A stretch of 7,840 bases of DNA from Gammaproteobacteria bacterium. GTDB taxonomy: Bacteria > Pseudomonadota > Gammaproteobacteria > Chromatiales > Chromatiaceae. A model generated the notes under the pieces. That model worked only from the letters and a program-made list of their open reading frames with translations. It was not told where the DNA came from and ran no database searches. The number at the start of each line of letters is the position of its first letter. Positions within the stretch are counted from its first letter, which is position 1. The stretch covers positions 1-7,840 of the forward strand of contig JAGVUH010000058.1 in NCBI GenBank assembly GCA_019136395.1, in the 5' to 3' direction. Below are positions 6,289-7,840 of the stretch, one piece after another. Made by a program: the position numbers and the translations under genes.

Positions 6289-6395
6289 GGAAGCGCTGAA
6301 GAACCAAGAAGCGCCCGAATGCCTCGGGAAAATCCATGACGAGCGGCAACTGATCCCCCGGAAGCCACTCCGTCCGGCCGCGATAAACGACCGGC
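6289..6395. other. Spacer downstream of metF
   Basis: This short spacer separates the metF stop codon from the palindromic element. I see no gene and no classic terminator with a T-run; the neighbouring palindrome is the only strong secondary structure near the metF 3' end. Confidence 0.35.
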
Positions 6396-7256
6396 TTATA
6401 AGCGCTCGGCCCCCGGCAGTCCCAGATCCCGCCAGAGCCGCAGCACGGGCTCCGCCTGATTCATGCTGTAGAAATGCAGGCCCGGCGCGCCACCCTCCAG
6501 GAGCCGGCGACAGAGGTTGAGCACGACCTCATGACCGAAGGCGCGGATGGCCTCGATGTCGTCACCCATGGCCTCCAGGCGCTTGCGCAGCCAGCGCGGG
6601 ATCTCGGCGCCGCAGGCGTCGGAGAAGCGGGCGAGCTGGGAGAAATTGGTGATGGGCATGATGCCCGGCAGGATGGGGATCTTGATGCCCCGCCCCGCGC
6701 AGCGGTCGACGAAGGCGAAGTAGGCGTCGGCATTGTAAAAATACTGGGTGATGGCGGCACTGGCGCCGGCCGCGACCTTGCGCTGGAAATTGGCCAGGTC
6801 CTGATCGGCGTTGCCCGCCTGGGGATGGACCTCGGGGTAGGCGGCGACCTCCAGGCGAAAGTGATCGCCGGTCTCCTGGCGGATGAAACTCACCAGTTCG
6901 TTGGCGTAGCGGAAGTCTCCAGAGGTCCCCAGGCCCATGCCCGAGGGCAGATCGCCGCGCAGGGCCACCAGGCGGCGGATCCCCTGAGAGCGATAACGGT
7001 CGAGGATCGCCCGAACCTCAGTCCGGCTGGAGCCGATGCAGGCCAGGTGGGGGGCGGCGGCGATGCCCTTGGCCAGGAGCAGGTCCAGGGCGGCGAAGGT
7101 GCAGTCCCGGGTCGAGCCGCCCGCCCCGTAGGTCACGGAAAAGTACTCGGGCCCGACGGCATTCATCCGGTCGATGCTGGCGGAGAGTTTGGTCAGCCCC
7201 TCCGGGGTCTTGGGGGGGAAGAGCTCGAAGCTGAAGGAGGGTTGCGGGTGGTTCAT
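6396..7256 (-). CDS. metF: Methylenetetrahydrofolate reductase
   Basis: This cytoplasmic FAD enzyme reduces 5,10-methylene-tetrahydrofolate to 5-methyl-tetrahydrofolate, the methyl donor for methionine synthesis. The 286-residue protein (E. coli MetF has 296) shows the family motifs in order: SFELFPPK with the catalytic Glu11 (Glu28 in E. coli), VTYGAGGSTR (41-50), HLACIG (70-75), ALRGDLP (98-104) with Asp102 matching the flavin-tuning Asp120 of E. coli, ITQYFYN (169-175), PGIMPITN (197-204) and GLHFYSMN (259-266). It appears complete and functional. The ATG has AGGAG four nt upstream, a slightly short spacing. It lies downstream of ahcY on the same strand, a common pairing in the activated-methyl cycle, but 319 bp apart, so it may have its own promoter or control in the gap. 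Confidence 0.97.
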   Translation of the reverse strand: MNHPQPSFSFELFPPKTPEGLTKLSASIDRMNAVGPEYFSVTYGAGGSTRDCTFAALDLLLAKGIAAAPHLACIGSSRTEVRAILDRYRSQGIRRLVALRGDLPSGMGLGTSGDFRYANELVSFIRQETGDHFRLEVAAYPEVHPQAGNADQDLANFQRKVAAGASAAITQYFYNADAYFAFVDRCAGRGIKIPILPGIMPITNFSQLARFSDACGAEIPRWLRKRLEAMGDDIEAIRAFGHEVVLNLCRRLLEGGAPGLHFYSMNQAEPVLRLWRDLGLPGAERL

Positions 7257-7280
7257 GGGGCTCCTGCGGTGGCGAAACCG

Positions 7281-7316
7281 GGCGGGGCGGCGGGGCGCAT
7301 GCCCCGGAGCCCCGCC
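7281..7316 (-). promoter_or_regulatory. GC-rich hairpin just upstream of metF
   Basis: Outer arms GGCGGGGC (7281-7288) and GCCCCGCC (7309-7316) pair perfectly. Inside them CGGGGC-GCAT-GCCCCG (7291-7306) also pairs, leaving only a 2x2 internal mismatch: 14 base pairs with a 4-nt loop. On the metF strand it ends about 15 nt before the AGGAG ribosome binding site. It could be a 5' UTR stem affecting translation or a processing or pause site. No T-run follows, so it is not a classic terminator. Confidence 0.4.
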
Positions 7317-7335
7317 GATCCTTCATGGGTGATAG

Positions 7336-7437
7336 CGCTGGGAAAGGGTCCATCCTGGGGCCATCCAATGAGGCCCCGAAGTGAGAGCGCCCCTGGGGGC
7401 GCCAAGCGGAGACTCGATAACGAACGCCTTCCCAGCG
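7336..7437 (-). repeat. Multi-stem inverted repeat structure between ahcY and metF
   Basis: An outer inverted repeat, CGCTGGGAA (7336-7344) with TTCCCAGCG (7429-7437), pairs over 9 bp and can extend by two more past a bulged base. It encloses two hairpins: GGGGCC/GGCCCC (7357-7362 with 7372-7377) and GCGCCC/GGGCGC (7387-7392 with 7397-7402). The ensemble could fold as a multi-branched RNA in the leader of metF, or be a mobile palindromic repeat. I recognise no riboswitch class; the SAH riboswitch known from ahcY genes would lie upstream of ahcY, outside this window. Confidence 0.35.
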
Positions 7438-7450
7438 GGTAACCGTACAG

Positions 7451-7490
7451 ACCCCCTCACCCCAGCCCTCCCCCGCCAGGGGGGAGGGAG
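7451..7490. repeat. Dispersed-type GC-rich hairpin repeat
   Basis: CCCTCCCCC (7466-7474), loop GCCA, then GGGGGGAGGG (7479-7488) form a perfect 9-bp hairpin. The preceding CCCCCTCACCCCAG completes a phrase (CCCTCACCCC...CCCTC...GAGGG) that is, from memory, one of the commonest intergenic repeats in proteobacterial genomes. It lies about 88 nt past the ahcY stop and may serve as its 3' structure; there is no T-run. Confidence 0.5.
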
Positions 7491-7575
7491 TTGGAGAATC
7501 AGCGGCTTGTGCCTCCAAAGCCATCTCCAGGGCGGGAGGGTTCTGAACGGATACCCCAGCGGCGATTGAGCAGTC

Positions 7576-7840
7576 TTAATAGCGATAAGGCTCGGGTTTG
7601 TAAGGCCCGGCCACCGGCACGCCGATGTAATCCGCCTGAGCCTGGGTGAGCTCGGTCAGCTTGGCGCCGATCTTGCCCAGGTGCAGGCGGGCCACCTCCT
7701 CATCGAGCAGCTTGGGCAGGACATAGACCCCGATGGGGTACTGGTCGTGGCGGGTGAAGAGCTCGATCTGGGCCAGGACCTGGTTGCTGAAGCTGTTGGA
7801 CATGACGAAGCTGGGGTGGCCGGTGGCGCAGCCCAGGTTC
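7576..7840 (-). CDS. ahcY: Adenosylhomocysteinase, C-terminal part (runs off window)
   Basis: This is the C-terminal 87 residues of S-adenosylhomocysteine hydrolase, the NAD-dependent tetrameric enzyme that splits SAH into adenosine and homocysteine. The visible part begins [17 protein letters not shown], the highly conserved segment near the NAD site, and continues with LAQIELF and [16 protein letters not shown]. It ends in the family's typical tail PYKPEPYRY, whose Lys and Tyr reach into the NAD site of the neighbouring subunit. The frame is open through the right edge, so the start, most of the catalytic domain and the promoter are outside. The methionine at 7803 is internal and not the start. 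It precedes metF on the same strand. Confidence 0.96.
   Translation of the reverse strand, partial: NLGCATGHPSFVMSNSFSNQVLAQIELFTRHDQYPIGVYVLPKLLDEEVARLHLGKIGAKLTELTQAQADYIGVPVAGPYKPEPYRY

Noticed and set aside
6105..6368. An 87-codon minus-strand frame over the palindromic element
   Set aside because: Its sequence is dictated by the repeat, and its composition is not protein-like.
6474..7442. A 322-codon open frame on the plus strand opposite metF
   Set aside because: The product is Gly/Ala/Asp-rich with no family signs; it is the antisense shadow of a high-GC gene with clear MetF motifs.
7257..7575. SAH or SAM riboswitch ahead of metF
   Set aside because: Stems are present but I could not match the conserved core of any known class; an SAH riboswitch would be expected upstream of ahcY, outside the window.

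Overview
The window looks like chromosome of a GC-rich gammaproteobacterium. A purple sulfur bacterium or relative (Chromatiaceae type) is my best guess, from the style of the MetF and AhcY proteins and the palindromic intergenic repeats. This is an impression, not a proven assignment. The window holds five intact or window-edge-truncated protein genes that I can name with good support, one small exported protein of unknown role, a phage remnant and a truncated unknown gene.

Left part (1-2300). Positions 1-585 show no convincing gene. A hemerythrin-like di-iron protein follows on the plus strand (586-1032). Positions 1033-1198 resemble a promoter region, with two copies of an ACATCTTG motif exactly 32 bp apart, reminiscent of tandem NrdR boxes. 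This runs straight into a lambda-type phage fragment: a gpW-like head-tail joining protein (1199-1411) and the first ~210 residues of a portal protein (from 1404), which is cut off near 2037. On the other side of the break lies a minus-strand gene remnant of unknown family (about 2050-2272).

Middle part (2300-5952, all minus strand). This is an operon-like cluster. In transcription order it holds a 95-residue protein with a twin-arginine signal, a short possibly frameshifted reading frame, a LodA/GoxA-family CTQ quinoprotein amino-acid oxidase (666 aa), and, 4 nt further on, its LodB-type flavoprotein partner (408 aa). In the known systems the flavoprotein is needed to build the cysteine tryptophylquinone cofactor of the oxidase. 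The oxidase then oxidatively deaminates an amino acid, releasing H2O2 and ammonia. The expected cofactor residues are present (Asp568, Cys572, probable Trp624). By eye the cluster is less GC-rich than the phage remnant and metF, which suggests acquisition by transfer.

Right part (5953-7840, minus strand). An intergenic stretch carries a striking ~100-bp palindromic element (6189-6288). It is followed by metF (methylenetetrahydrofolate reductase, 6396-7256) and the 3' end of ahcY (S-adenosylhomocysteine hydrolase, from 7576 off the window edge). These two act in the activated-methyl cycle: AhcY releases homocysteine from SAH, and MetF supplies the methyl-folate to remethylate it. The 319 bp between them contain several inverted repeats that could fold as RNA. 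I saw no tRNA, rRNA or CRISPR array.
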